Shown here: positions 44,292-53,163 of the stretch, in pieces | How the letters are laid out: every line of letters starts with the position of its first letter | How positions within the stretch are numbered: the first letter of the stretch is position 1 | DNA from: DATFNV01 sp963827935 | Lineage (GTDB): Bacteria > Planctomycetota > Planctomycetia > Gemmatales > Gemmataceae | Assembly (NCBI GenBank): GCA_963827935.1 | Contig: CAWHCN010000023.1 | Coordinates: forward strand, 186,001-250,000 | Direction: 5' to 3' | DNA length: 64,000 bases | Program-made: the position numbers and the translations under genes | Notes under the pieces: model-generated | What the model was told of the DNA's origin: nothing | The model's database searches: none | The model's input: only the letters and a program-made list of their open reading frames with translations

Positions 44292-46335
44292 TCAAGCCAC
44301 TTGATTCTTCGGGTCGCGGTCGGGGCAGCCCTGGCACCGGGTCTGCTTGAAGGCCGCAATAAGGGGGAGCCAGTCGGTGCTGGGAATGGCCGAGGTATAC
44401 CCGTCGCGCGCACAGCGGCACCACCGTTCCGGCTCCTCCCGGTAATGCGTCGCGGCGTGGTGCGTGTGCCGTAGGTCCTGAATCAGGTCTAGGTGCCGGC
44501 ACCAGTGAAAATGCTCATGGGCCATGTCCCGAAGCGAGAAGCACTCACGCTCGACGATGGGGAGTCGCTCTTGCGGGAGGCCTGTAGCCGCAAGGCAGTC
44601 GCGTGCGAAACGGCGCACTTCACCGTCATCCGCCACAGCGAGGTGGGTGTCTCCGTCGTCGTAAGGTCTCTGACGCATGAGGGCTTCCAGCTGCCGCCAC
44701 ATGGAACCGCCGGACAGGTGGTCCTGCGCCAAGGACTCGACGCGGGCGTAGCCCATTGCCCGTGCGCGAGGGAGGACGTCCTCGGCCAGGGTGCGGGCGA
44801 CGTTCTCCTGGCCTGCGAGGTCGAATAGGTCAGCCAGGAGCATGCGGGCACGCAGTTCTCCTTCGAGGTTGTCAGCCCGCGCGAAGATCTTCATTGCCTG
44901 CTCGGCGTCGCTCATCAAGGGGTGGAGCGCACCGTCCGGGACCGCAGGCGGAGTCTGCCCCAAGGAAAGGATCGTGGCGCAGCGATTCGATATGAGAACC
45001 AACCTCACCAGCACGCGTACGAGCAGCGCCTCTCCAAGGAGGAGAGGATGTTGCTGAGCAACCGCCTGCTGGAGGGCCTCCTCGACCTCTCTCTCCCAGC
45101 GTTCGGTGTGCTCGCGGTCAGCCCGGAAGGCGGCACGCATCTGGAGCACATCAGGCGGGCGTCCCATCGCGAGGCGCATCTGCTGCAGGCCGACGGCCCG
45201 CGAGAAGACGAGCACGCCGGCGACGCCCTCTTCCTGGATGGCGACTAGACGCGCCTGCAGCCGGAAGGACGGGGAAGCGTCCTTATCACCCTCGATCTCG
45301 GTGACAACGGCATGAAGTTGTTGGACAAGAGGCAGCCGGCGATTCGGCTCGGATTCCGCTGTGAGTTCGTGCCGCAGGCAGTTGAGGCGGTGTTCCAGCG
45401 TCGCCTCCTCTCCCTGCTGCCGGGCCAGGGCCTCCTGGCGTTGAAAGTACTGCTCCCGAGTAATTCGGCCGGTCTGGTGGTCACAAGCGTTGCGCAGGAA
45501 GGCGAGGAACCGTTGATCCGTCTGCGACAGTTCCTGCGTGCCGATCTCCGCCTCGGCAAGGTGGCCCAGTGCCACTTGGTACCGCCCCAGGGTGTACTGG
45601 GCATACGCGCAGATGAGGTGTGTTCGCGGCATCCGAGCAGCTTCCGGGTTGAGGACACGTGCCAGGTCGAGGACATCCCGCCGCGTAGCCCGCGCCGACA
45701 GCAGACATGCCGCCGGTCATGATCCAGTGCCGCACCTCCTCGGGGTCGGTGCTAGTCAGGGTCTTGGGGTCGATACCGACCGTCAACCGCTCTGTGGTCG
45801 TGGCCCGGCCCAGTGTGTCCCGGATGCGGCGGCGCAGCTGGCCCTCGCGGCGGATGCGGCCGTGGATCGCGTCCAGCGCCTCGGTAGTCAGCCGGTCGCG
45901 GAAGCGGAGAGTGACGTCTCCCTGTTGCATCCAATCCCTGTTGACCGCGTCCAGCCGCCTGCATTCGTCGTGCGCCCAGGTGTACCACAGTTCGTGGCGT
46001 GGCGCGACGTAGAGGATATAAAGAGGACTGGGACCGTTCAGGAGGTAGTTGAGGTTACTCGTCGCGACGGGCAGGCTGACGGAGCCGTCCCCATTTACGT
46101 CCTGCGAGTCGGTCCCTTTGAGCTGGACGTGCGCAAGGAAATTCGTGTGACGGCCATCGATCACGATTTCGAGCGAGCTGTCAACGCCCTTGTCCTTGCC
46201 ACGCTGGTCTCGCAGGCAGAACCTGTCCGGGGGGAGCGTGCTATCGAACGCCTTAAAGCTCAGCTCCTCCAGTTCGGCATTCCGGTCAGACCTGGGTAGC
46301 GGGCCGAGGTTGTCGTCAACGGGTGCTGGTGGCAT
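44292..46335 (-). CDS. DUF4365 domain protein with helical-repeat C-terminus, one frameshift
   Basis: The N-terminal part (Met at 46335; an in-frame alternative is 46398) holds a DUF4365 domain: LEELSFKAFDSTLP, GKDKGVDSSLEIVI and NFLAHVQLKGTDSQ. DUF4365 belongs to the PD-(D/E)xK-like group and recurs in defence islands. YILYVAPRHELWYTWAHDE follows. An extra base near 45700 shifts the frame inside TGGM...LLSARATRRDVLDLARV; the protein then continues as helical hairpins (ICAYAQYTLGRYQVALGHLA, LLADLFDLAGQENVARTLAE), TPR-like, to TGA at 44292. A Cys/His-rich end (HFHWCRHLDLI, CQGCPDRDP) may bind a metal. It is convergent with the STAND remnant. Nuclease function is inferred only. Confidence 0.6.
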
Positions 46336-46588
46336 CTGTGACCTCGCGCCTTCGATGGGGGATGGCAAGTGAGGGATGGAGAGCCCAACCTTCGTCACAC
46401 CATCTTACCAGCCCACTGAGCGATCCTGCAGCCCGGTAGCAGCACCTCGTCCGCGCTGCTGCTGAGGTGGACATCCGACGCTTCGAGGAACCGCCAGGGC
46501 GGACACAAAAAACTCGACTCCCATTGCCTCCGGTGGTGATTAGCGAGTCCCCTTCCTGGCAACAACTTCGGATAAATGCGGATTACGT

Positions 46589-46700
46589 TCAATTGGCCGC
46601 GGGGTCGCGGCAACTGCGGTAGTCGCCGTCGTAGATGAAGGCCACGGCGTTGCGCGGTCGGGAAAATGGCCTTGAGCCGGGGGAGGTCTTCTCCATCGTC
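46589..46700 (-). pseudogene. Unidentified coding remnant
   Basis: The minus strand reads NAVAFIYDGDYRSCRDPAAN to a TGA at 46589-46591. A stretch PRLKAIFPTA lies just before it in another frame. It looks like the tail of a protein after a one-base indel, but I do not recognise the family and see no start. Confidence 0.2.
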
Positions 46701-46712
46701 GCGGCCTGCTTT

Positions 46713-46753
46713 CGCCGCCCAGGAGGGGCGTTTGACGATTTCGGGGCTCGGCG
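46713..46753. repeat. 41-bp repeat, copy A
   Basis: It begins cgccgcccaggaggggcg and ends cggggctcggcg. It matches 47981-48021 with about five differences, in the same orientation, and the similarity extends weakly upstream (gcggcctgctttcgccg against gcggcttgtttccgccg). The two copies flank the toxin-antitoxin pair at 46823-47560. Confidence 0.6.
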
Positions 46754-46822
46754 CCTTTAGCCTTTATCAATGCGGGTTCAACTCGGCGCCGGCCCGCCCG
46801 TGGCGGCGTGCGAGCACGATGC

Positions 46823-47281
46823 TCAAGGAATCTCGGGGTTCAGCACCGTCAAGCCTTCAGCGGTCGCTACTTGGCCGAGATTGGCATCTGCACACACGAA
46901 GTTATTGAACGGGCTGGCGGCGTGCAGACTGAGCGCCACGGCGAGTTGAATCGCGTCCAGAGTGCGGTGAGCGCGAGTTAGCCCATGCCGCACAAGGAGT
47001 TGCTGTGCCAGCTGAAAATCGGCCACGGTCACCTGTATCACCTGCCAGAGACCGGAAGCGATGTCGGCAAGGAACAGCCCTCGCACCTGATGAAACTCGG
47101 CGGCCGTGATATGTCCCGTGCGGACCAGGCGGGCGAAGACGGAATGCAGTTCAACCACGCCGAGGGCCGAAAGGAATTGCTGCGACCCGGCACCAGCCAG
47201 AAGGGCATCGACCCGAGCTGTTCCTACCTCGGCCCAGTAGTGCTTGACGGCTGCGCTGGTGTCGAAGAAATGGTCGGCCAT
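46823..47281 (-). CDS. PIN-domain toxin (VapC-like ribonuclease)
   Basis: The protein has 152 residues. The PIN-domain acidic residues are in place: Asp in HFFDTSAAVKHYW, Glu in ALGVVELHSVFAR, Asp in HRTLDAIQLAVAL and Asp in NNFVCADANLG. VapC-like toxins cleave tRNA or other RNA and are held inactive by the cognate antitoxin. The gene starts 15 bases after the antitoxin stop, so the two form one transcript with the antitoxin first. Confidence 0.85.
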   Translation of the reverse strand: MADHFFDTSAAVKHYWAEVGTARVDALLAGAGSQQFLSALGVVELHSVFARLVRTGHITAAEFHQVRGLFLADIASGLWQVIQVTVADFQLAQQLLVRHGLTRAHRTLDAIQLAVALSLHAASPFNNFVCADANLGQVATAEGLTVLNPEIP

Positions 47282-47296
47282 CCTGGCTTCCAGCTG

Positions 47297-47560
47297 TTAG
47301 CGTTCTTCCCGTTCGGCAGCGACAGCTTCGGCCGCCGAGCAGGGCACTTTGGCGAAGATCTTGCGCACGTCCTCCAGGCGCACCGCGGGGTTGGCGTCAC
47401 GCGCCGCTGCGGCGACACAGGCCGTATCAAACTGGATCACGCTGGGCCCACGAGTCTCGACGGTGACGGTGTACCGCTCGCGTTCGTGCAATTCGTCCGG
47501 GAGAGGCCCAAGCGGACGCAGCACCCCATTTTCATAAATCACCTCGATCTGTTCGTGCAT
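47297..47560 (-). CDS. Antitoxin, AF2212-like/DUF104 type
   Basis: The protein has 87 residues. The start HEQIEVIYENGVLRPLGPLP is the signature of AF2212-like (DUF104) antitoxins, which pair with PIN-domain toxins in bacteria and archaea. The remainder (RYTVTVETRGPSV, RLEDVRKIFAKVP) would wrap the toxin active site. It lies immediately upstream of the PIN gene on the minus strand, and the antitoxin of such pairs often represses its own promoter (family knowledge). No operator was identified. Confidence 0.8.
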   Translation of the reverse strand: MHEQIEVIYENGVLRPLGPLPDELHERERYTVTVETRGPSVIQFDTACVAAAARDANPAVRLEDVRKIFAKVPCSAAEAVAAEREER

Positions 47561-47766
47561 GGCGCGCCCTCCTCTTTTGAAGTTAACACAGCTCGCTGGC
47601 AGTGTCGAGCGAAGGTTTGTAGCCTGTCATGCGGTAGGACAGTCTTCCCGCACAGCCCACACGTTGCTGCGCTCCGACAGCGTTCCCCGGTTCCGGCCCC
47701 CGGCAGGAACCTTCCTGACCTGTCTGTGCAGGAAGTTAACGCGCCGTGTCTTGCAGGCCGCGAGAC

Positions 47767-47800
47767 AACAAAAACGGCCGCGGTGAAGCCGCGGCCGTGG
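47767..47800 (-). terminator. Rho-independent terminator, minus strand
   Basis: acggccgcgg (47774-47783) and ccgcggccgt (47789-47798) form a perfect 10-bp stem with a 5-base loop. Read on the minus strand it is followed by tttttgttg, a good U tract. It would terminate minus-strand transcripts coming from 47.8-48.6 kb, upstream of the antitoxin gene. Confidence 0.75.
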
Positions 47801-47936
47801 GATCGTCGAATGAAAAGTCCTGCCGCCGCCGTCCTCGGTGTCGCCCAATCACCAGGAACGTCTCACGGCAGGACACACTTCGTGCTACCCGGCCCGTTCC
47901 TGCGTGCAACGTAAATCCGGGATTTCTGACGGGTAG

Positions 47937-48590
47937 TCATGAGCGCTGTCTGCTGCAACCTTCCCCTGGCGGCTTGTTTCCGCCGCCCAGGAGGGGCGCT
48001 GGGCGATTCCGGGGCTCGGCGTGCGATGCAGCGGCTTCTTGCATTGCCTTCGGCTGCCCGGGCTCGCCGGCCGGCCGCCGACGCCGCCCATCGCCCCGCC
48101 CGTGTGTGGAAGCTGCCCGCGGGGGTCCCAAGGCGGGGTCATGGACGCCACGGCTTGGGCCGCGGGCTGCGGACACACGGGCGAAAGGCGGCGGCCTCCC
48201 TGTCTGTCTTCCTATTCCAACCCTGAAATCACCTTCTTGGGCTACGTGACCTTCTCGTGCCGCATCCAGGGTACGCTCGGCATCGCGGCGAACGGCCGGG
48301 CCGATGCGCCCGGGAGGGTCGGCTGGCCACGCGCGTCGGAAATGACTACGGGGAATGGTCCCGTTCGCTTTCCCTCTTTGGGCGTCCTCCCCCGCTTGCG
48401 GCCGGTGTGAGTCGAGGTCTTCGACGCCGACCTCCTGCTTGATGGCGTCGATGGAACAGCAGAACTTCCGGGCCTGGCCGTCGTTTTGTGCCAGGTAGGC
48501 GCCGACGGTGCCCGGCGGCTTCAGCGCCCGGTCCTCGGCCTCGACGATCAGCTCGCACAGCTCCTTGAACTTCAGCCGCGCCGCCGGCAT
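47937..48590 (-). CDS. Hypothetical protein, reliable only in its N-terminal part
   Basis: The first 65 residues look coding: MPAARLKFKELCELIVEAED, PPGTVGAYLAQNDGQARKF and CCSIDAIKQEVGVEDL. The remaining frame is Arg/Pro-rich with no recognisable structure and may result from a frameshift near 48400 or from chance openness in GC-rich DNA. A terminator on the same strand follows at 47767-47800. The family is not recognised. It carries repeat copy B (47981-48021) near its end. Confidence 0.35.
   Translation of the reverse strand: MPAARLKFKELCELIVEAEDRALKPPGTVGAYLAQNDGQARKFCCSIDAIKQEVGVEDLDSHRPQAGEDAQRGKANGTIPRSHFRRAWPADPPGRIGPAVRRDAERTLDAAREGHVAQEGDFRVGIGRQTGRPPPFARVSAARGPSRGVHDPALGPPRAASTHGRGDGRRRRPAGEPGQPKAMQEAAASHAEPRNRPAPLLGGGNKPPGEGCSRQRS
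47981..48021. repeat. 41-bp repeat, copy B
   Basis: This is the partner of 46713-46753 in the same orientation, with about five mismatches. Copies lie about 1.27 kb apart and bracket the PIN toxin-antitoxin pair. Confidence 0.6.
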
Positions 48591-48610
48591 GCGCCATTGG
48601 CTCGGCCATG

Positions 48611-49381
48611 TCAGGTGTCGTCACGGTCGGGATAGTAGGGCAGGGCAAGGGGAATATCGGCACCTCTTGCTGTGGGTCGGCCCGAGAGGCGTTTCTGTTC
48701 CCGGACGCCGATCTTCAGCTGATCGCGGTACTGCTCGGCTAGCGTGAGGGCCCGCGCACGCAAGTCTCGGGCGACGGTGTCCCACACATCGAGGATGTCC
48801 TCGATGGACCGTCGCAGTTTGGCGCGCTCTTTCTCCAGTTGGCGCCGAACCCTGACGTGCGCGGCGGTTCGGCCGGTGAGGAGAAGGATGAGGATGGCGA
48901 TGGGGGCCAGGGGACCGAGGAGGAGCATAGCGAGGAACACGGCAAGGCGGCCGTAGCCTTCCCCCTTCTGCCGTGCCTGTTCCGGGGCGTCGGCTACCAT
49001 GCGGGCGAAGCGTTCGTATTTGTCGGCGTAGCGGTGCAGGGCCTGGTCAAAACGGTTGAGGCGACGAGCGAAACGGTCGTACAGCTTTTCGGGCGTTTCG
49101 GGGGACGGGCGCAGCTGAGCCAGGCTACGGCACGGGGCGTCAAGGCCGTTCGATGCTCGATCGTAATGCTTCTCGATATGCTGGGTGAGCAATTGGGCGA
49201 TGTCTTCACAAGTGCGCTCGGCCAGGTGGCGCCAGCGTTTCGGGTCGGCCTGCGCGAGGAATTCGTGCGTATCGTCCTCGGCGTCGAGTTGCTTCGCTGC
49301 CCGGAAAATCCTGGCGCAGGCCCATTTGAGGTCGGCGGCCAGGGTGCCACCCTGATCCGGACGATGATGGGAGGGTCGCAT
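48611..49381 (-). CDS. Membrane protein of the transfer-region operon, function unknown
   Basis: The protein has about 256 residues when started at Met 49381 (MRPSHHRPDQGGTLAADLKW). It is largely helical and charged (FARRLNRFDQALHRYADKYE), then has one clear membrane segment (LAVFLAMLLLGPLAPIAILI) near residues 155-175. A coiled-coil region follows (VRRQLEKERAKLRRSIEDIL). It ends with LALPYYPDRDDT. It is the last clear gene of the minus-strand run that starts with the AAA ATPase near 55942. The shape, cytoplasmic helices around a hairpin membrane anchor, would suit an accessory transfer or partition protein; this is inference. Confidence 0.6.
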   Translation of the reverse strand: MRPSHHRPDQGGTLAADLKWACARIFRAAKQLDAEDDTHEFLAQADPKRWRHLAERTCEDIAQLLTQHIEKHYDRASNGLDAPCRSLAQLRPSPETPEKLYDRFARRLNRFDQALHRYADKYERFARMVADAPEQARQKGEGYGRLAVFLAMLLLGPLAPIAILILLLTGRTAAHVRVRRQLEKERAKLRRSIEDILDVWDTVARDLRARALTLAEQYRDQLKIGVREQKRLSGRPTARGADIPLALPYYPDRDDT

Positions 49382-49473
49382 GAGTGTGTCTCCGAATACG
49401 GGCGGTGCGAGGGCGTGTGTCTGGGGGGCTCTGGAACGGGGAGTGCAACCGGAGGTGCGGCCCTGGGCGGGGG

Positions 49474-49683
49474 TCATGGGTCCGGCGGCGGCGCGGCGTC
49501 GTCTTCAGCCAGCGGCTGCTCCTGGGGCGGCTTTGCGAGCAGCGGCAGGATCACGTGCGCGGTGATGACCTTGAGCGCTTCCGGGTGGGATCGCACGTGC
49601 GCGGCGAGGCCCCACCCGGCCAGGAAGGCGAGCCCAGCGGGAGCGCCGAGGGTGAGCACGAGGGTCAGAAAGGCAGAGAACAT
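49474..49683 (-). CDS. Small membrane protein
   Basis: The protein has 69 residues. It starts MFSAFLTLVLTLGAPAGLAF with a hydrophobic first 28 residues, then VRSHPEALKVITAHVILPLL, a second weak hydrophobic stretch. The C-terminus is acidic and Pro-rich (AEDDAAPPPDP). The ribosome-binding site is ggagtc, read on the minus strand, upstream of 49683. It belongs to a set of small membrane genes downstream of the coupling-protein gene. Function unknown. Confidence 0.55.
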   Translation of the reverse strand: MFSAFLTLVLTLGAPAGLAFLAGWGLAAHVRSHPEALKVITAHVILPLLAKPPQEQPLAEDDAAPPPDP

Positions 49684-49749
49684 GACTCCTCCGAAGGAAA
49701 GTGCAGTATGGGCGGGACGGCTTAGTTTGCCGGGAAGGGCGGCCTGGGG

Positions 49750-49962
49750 TCAGTTCTCCTCCGGGCGGGGGGACACGTTGCCCGCATGCTGCGCGTCGAT
49801 GGGCGGCGTGGTGGCGGGCGCAGGCGCCGCCGGCGTGGCGTCGGGGTCGGCCAGGAGGTCGGCCACCTGGTAGGCAATGCCTGTCACGGCGGCGATGACC
49901 ACCAGCAGCGAAAGCGCGATGCCCAGCCAGTTGCGGCGCGGCAGCAGGCGTTGATTCTTCAT
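49750..49962 (-). CDS. Small membrane protein
   Basis: The protein has 70 residues. After a basic N-terminus (MKNQRLLPRRNW) comes one transmembrane helix (LGIALSLLVVIAAVTGIAYQ), then a periplasmic-type Ala/Pro-rich tail ending VSPRPEEN. Met 49962 was chosen because it directly precedes the basic, then hydrophobic, pattern. Single-pass topology with the N-terminus inside is expected. Function unknown; neighbours suggest a transfer or plasmid-maintenance role. Confidence 0.55.
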   Translation of the reverse strand: MKNQRLLPRRNWLGIALSLLVVIAAVTGIAYQVADLLADPDATPAAPAPATTPPIDAQHAGNVSPRPEEN

Positions 49963-50100
49963 GGTCGTATGCCTCGTCGGGCGAACAGGTCGGGGCTCAG
50001 AGGGGTGACGATTCAGGTCCCCGCCTGTCCCGCGTGGCGTCCGTAAGGCTTTGACCGGCGCCGATGTTTCGTGTACTATTACGGAGAAAAATGGGGCGTT

Positions 50101-50419
50101 ATGAACCATCCGCTTGCAGCCGCCTCTCCGGCGAACGACAACCGCGATCTCTATGAGACGCCGGAGGGCGCCTACTTTCAGATTCTCAAGGTGCGCCGGC
50201 GGCACCTGACGCACGACACGGCCGCGATGACGGCCGAGCGCTGACCGCGAGTGGCGCCGGGTGCTGGCCGGCCTCGACGAAGCCGATGGCGTGATCCGGG
50301 CCTGGCTGCGCGAGGTCCCTTCAGCGCCGGCGGCCCGGCGGCGGCCGGGCGTGGGCGTCCCGCTCGCGGGCCTGCGCCTGCTCGCCGGCCGGCTGCTCGC
50401 CGGTCGGCTTCGGAACTAG
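50101..50419 (+). CDS. Small hypothetical protein with one probable extra base
   Basis: The ORF starts ATG 50101 (MNHPLAAASPANDNRDLYET) with cggag upstream. As written it stops at 50244. Dropping one base near 50242 lets it continue MTAERDREWRRVLAGLDEAD, GVIRAWLREVPSAPAA, to a stop at 50417-50419, and the length is then a whole number of codons (105 residues). The charged, helical text across the join is coherent. It is convergent with, and overlaps by about 100 bases, the minus-strand gene at 50321. Function unknown. Confidence 0.45.
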
Positions 50420-51082
50420 GCTGCCCAGCTCGGCCTCGCGGGTTTGGGCCAGATTGAAGCGTCCCTCGGCCTGGACCTTCTGCTGCAACAACGCGGCACG
50501 CTCGTCGTGACCGGCGGACGCGCGGAGGCGGCGATGGAACAGGGCACGCAGGCGGGCCTGGAGCCGGACCGCGAGCCAGGCGCCGCGGGAAACCAGCCGT
50601 TGCCACCATCGCTGGTTCCGGTGCATGATCCCTCGTCGGTAAAAACGGCCGTGCGAAACGGCTCTCGCCCCGCGGGCTGGGGCGTGGTGAATGGGCATCC
50701 TGCCCGCGTCAGCGTCCGTGCCGCGGGGCGCTGACATGCTGCGGCCGCCGCGCTCGTGCTCCTGGGTCGGCGATTCGGGCTGCATGCCCTGATGGTCCTG
50801 GGCATGGTCCTGCGACTGCTCGGGGCCGTGAACGCCGTGCTCGTCCTTCCCGCCGCGCGGGTACATCACGAACCCATTGCCGTTGAATAGGGCCGCCGCC
50901 AGCTCGTGGGCTCCCTGGGCGCCCATCTGTTTCAGTTCCGTGGCGATCTCCGGCCCGGCGTCCTTGAGGCCCGGCGCGATGGCGAGGAACGCCTCTTTCA
51001 CGGCCTCCAAGGCGCCGATGCTGGGCTCGCCGCGGCCGGCGAACAGCTGCTCGGCCAGTTCCTGCTGCGGTTGCGTAGCCAT
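50321..51082 (-). CDS. Hypothetical protein next to the coupling-protein gene
   Basis: The protein has 253 residues. The N-terminal helical part reads ELAEQLFAGRGEPSIGALEA and VKEAFLAIAPGLKDAGPEIA; the middle is His/Gln/Glu-rich and probably disordered (HGPEQSQDHAQDHQGMQPES). A basic region WWQRLVSRGAWLAVRLQARL follows, and the C-terminus is charged. No known domain was recognised. It follows the coupling-protein gene by 45 bases on the same strand, so it is likely co-transcribed. The low-complexity middle may hide an indel, but the frame stays open. Confidence 0.5.
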   Translation of the reverse strand: MATQPQQELAEQLFAGRGEPSIGALEAVKEAFLAIAPGLKDAGPEIATELKQMGAQGAHELAAALFNGNGFVMYPRGGKDEHGVHGPEQSQDHAQDHQGMQPESPTQEHERGGRSMSAPRGTDADAGRMPIHHAPARGARAVSHGRFYRRGIMHRNQRWWQRLVSRGAWLAVRLQARLRALFHRRLRASAGHDERAALLQQKVQAEGRFNLAQTREAELGSLVPKPTGEQPAGEQAQARERDAHARPPPGRRR

Positions 51083-51127
51083 AAACCGCTACCTTTCTGT
51101 GTGAAAAAGCCTCGGGCGATAGGTTGC

Positions 51128-53136
51128 TCAAGAACGCAGACGTTTTTGGGGCGCCTTTGTCCCGGGCAGAGGGTTCACGCCGGGCCGGAGCTTCGGCGAA
51201 AGCTGGTCCGGTCCGCGGGGAACCAGATCGGGCCGGCGTTCGGGGAGCGGGTTCGTCCCGGGCGCAGGTGTGGGGCCGAACTGAAACGGATCGTTGACTC
51301 CCGTGGCCGGGGCCTGGTAGGGCAACGCCGGCAGCTGGTTCTGCTGTTCGATGGAAGCGGCGAGGGCGAGGGTGAAGAGCGCGGCGACGCTGGCAGAGAG
51401 GGTCAGCAACGTGGCGGAGGCGATGATCGTCCGGCAGGCATCGATGGCCTGGCGCCACCAGCGGCGCGGCTTCAGGAGTTCCTTCTCCTCGTAGTAGCGC
51501 AGCAGCGTGGACCAGATGGGCCGGACGCCGGGTGTCAGGATGATGGCGATCCGGGGCGAGAGCTGGCAAATTTCGTCGGGCTTGAGGAGCTCGCGGGTTT
51601 GCTGCTGCCAATTGCTGTTGCTGCCGCTGGAGTGCGTGGTGCTGGTGCTCGTCGAATAGGAGCCGCCGGTGCTGGTCGAATGCTGCCGCGACGTGCCCTC
51701 GTTGGTGCCGCCGCTGGCGACGATGATCGTCTCGTTACCCAGGCTCTGGCTGACAAACTGCGCCGTCTGGATGTCGTTGGTGCCGAAGAAGATCTTCGTG
51801 GTGTTGCTGAGCAGCGTCTGACCCTGGTCGCTGGGCCAGCATTTCTTGAGCTGTCCAAGAGATTGGTAGTAGAATTGTAGCCTTACCCCGTAGCCGGCGT
51901 ACTTGTCTACGGCGTCGTCGAGTTGCTGCATATGGCCCAAGGCGGCCGCTTCATCTAAGATGAAGTGGACCTTCTTTGTCTCCCCAAGCCCGCCGCGGAC
52001 GATGGCCTGGAACATGGTGCCGATCCACATGCGCAGCAGCGGCGACTGCGCCTGCGCATGTGCTCGACCGGCAGCACGAGGTACACGGTCATCTTGCCGC
52101 GGCGCAGGGCAGCGGGGTCGAAGCTGCTGCTCGTGGTGCTCTCGGCGATGGGGATCGTATCGAGCCAGCCCAAGAAGCGGTTTGACGTGGTGAGCACACT
52201 CGAGAGTTCGTCGCCCCGGAAATGCTCCAGCTCTCCGCCCCAACGGGCCAGCATGCCGCCGTGCTGGTGCATCAGTTTCTTGGCGATCTCCCACTTCTGC
52301 GGGTTGCTCAGGATGTCGCGGACGGACTGGAGCGACCGCGTGCCTCGCTCCTTTTGCCCGTACATCGCCACGACCGCGATGATGGCGCGGATGACCGCCT
52401 CGGCCGAATCCGCCCAATGCGGCTCCTTTTCCTCGCCGGTCCGGATGACCAGCGTCTCGGCCAGGGCGCGGCATTGGTCGAGAGCCAGCGGATCGTTTTT
52501 GTCGATGAAGTCTAGGGGGTTCAGGGTGTCCGGGCGCTTGGTCACTGCCCCGTAGGGGTCGAGGAACACATTTCTGTGCCCCATCTTCCTCCGTGCCGCC
52601 GATGTGAGAGTCGCCAACTCGCCTTTTGGATCCACCGCTACCAGCGACTCCTCGGCGGTCTGGAGGAACGGAACGACGAGCGAAACGCCCTTGCCAACCC
52701 GCGTCGGCGCAAATACAGCCGTGTGAATGGCTTGCGGCAACCGGACCAGGCGGCCCTGCTTGCGCTTGCGGCGGCTCAGGGTGTCGAAGTAGGCGCGGCA
52801 GGCGGCGGCCGCGGAGAGCCGTCGATTCAGCAGGGCCCTGACAGCCTTGCCGAGCGGCCAACGGCCGTCGTCGGGGATGCGGCCGAGGATGATGCCATTC
52901 TGGGCCGTGAGCATGCCGGCCCGGTCCAGGTCGCGCTCGCTTGCCCAGGCTGCCGTCCCGCAGGCGGTCAGCAGCCGGCGGCGCTTACGGTACGCGACAA
53001 CGGCACAAACGAGGACCGGCAGGACGACCCACGCCACTGGGCCGAACAGCAGGCCGGCGGTGATGACGAGCAGCACGGCGCAGTAGGCGTAGAGCACGGC
53101 CGCCAGCGTCAACATCAAGCGCGAAAGTCGGTACAT
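51128..53136 (-). CDS. VirD4/TraG-type coupling protein (T4CP), one frameshift
   Basis: Coupling proteins are hexameric inner-membrane ATPases that bring the relaxase-DNA complex to the transfer channel. Seen here: two N-terminal membrane helices (about residues 8-47), a Walker A-type loop FAPTRVGKGVSLVVPF (about 143-155), then VAVDPKGELA and NPLDFIDKNDPL. Walker B is HFILDEAAALGHM, followed by KIFFGTNDIQTAQFVSQSLG, all typical of the family. A one-base loss near 52055 separates LVLPVEHMR from AQSPLLRMWIGTMFQAIV; corrected length is about 669 residues. The C-terminus has an extra hydrophobic segment and a Pro-rich tail. It starts 27 bases after the ParB-like gene, in the same operon. Confidence 0.85.
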
Positions 53137-53163
53137 CGGATGCCTCGGTTTCAGGGGATGGTT

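Larger units (their letters stand above)
46400..46822. other. Gene-poor stretch with coding remnants and one repeat copy
   Basis: No complete gene is visible. The stretch holds a minus-strand remnant ending at 46589 and one copy of a 41-bp sequence (46713-46753) found again at 47981-48021. It probably contains the promoter region of the DUF4365 gene at its left end and the 3' flank of the toxin gene at its right end. Confidence 0.5.

Noticed and set aside
46985..47914. 309-codon plus-strand frame across the toxin-antitoxin pair
   Set aside because: The minus strand shows PIN and AF2212-like signatures with operon spacing; the plus frame has no recognisable features.
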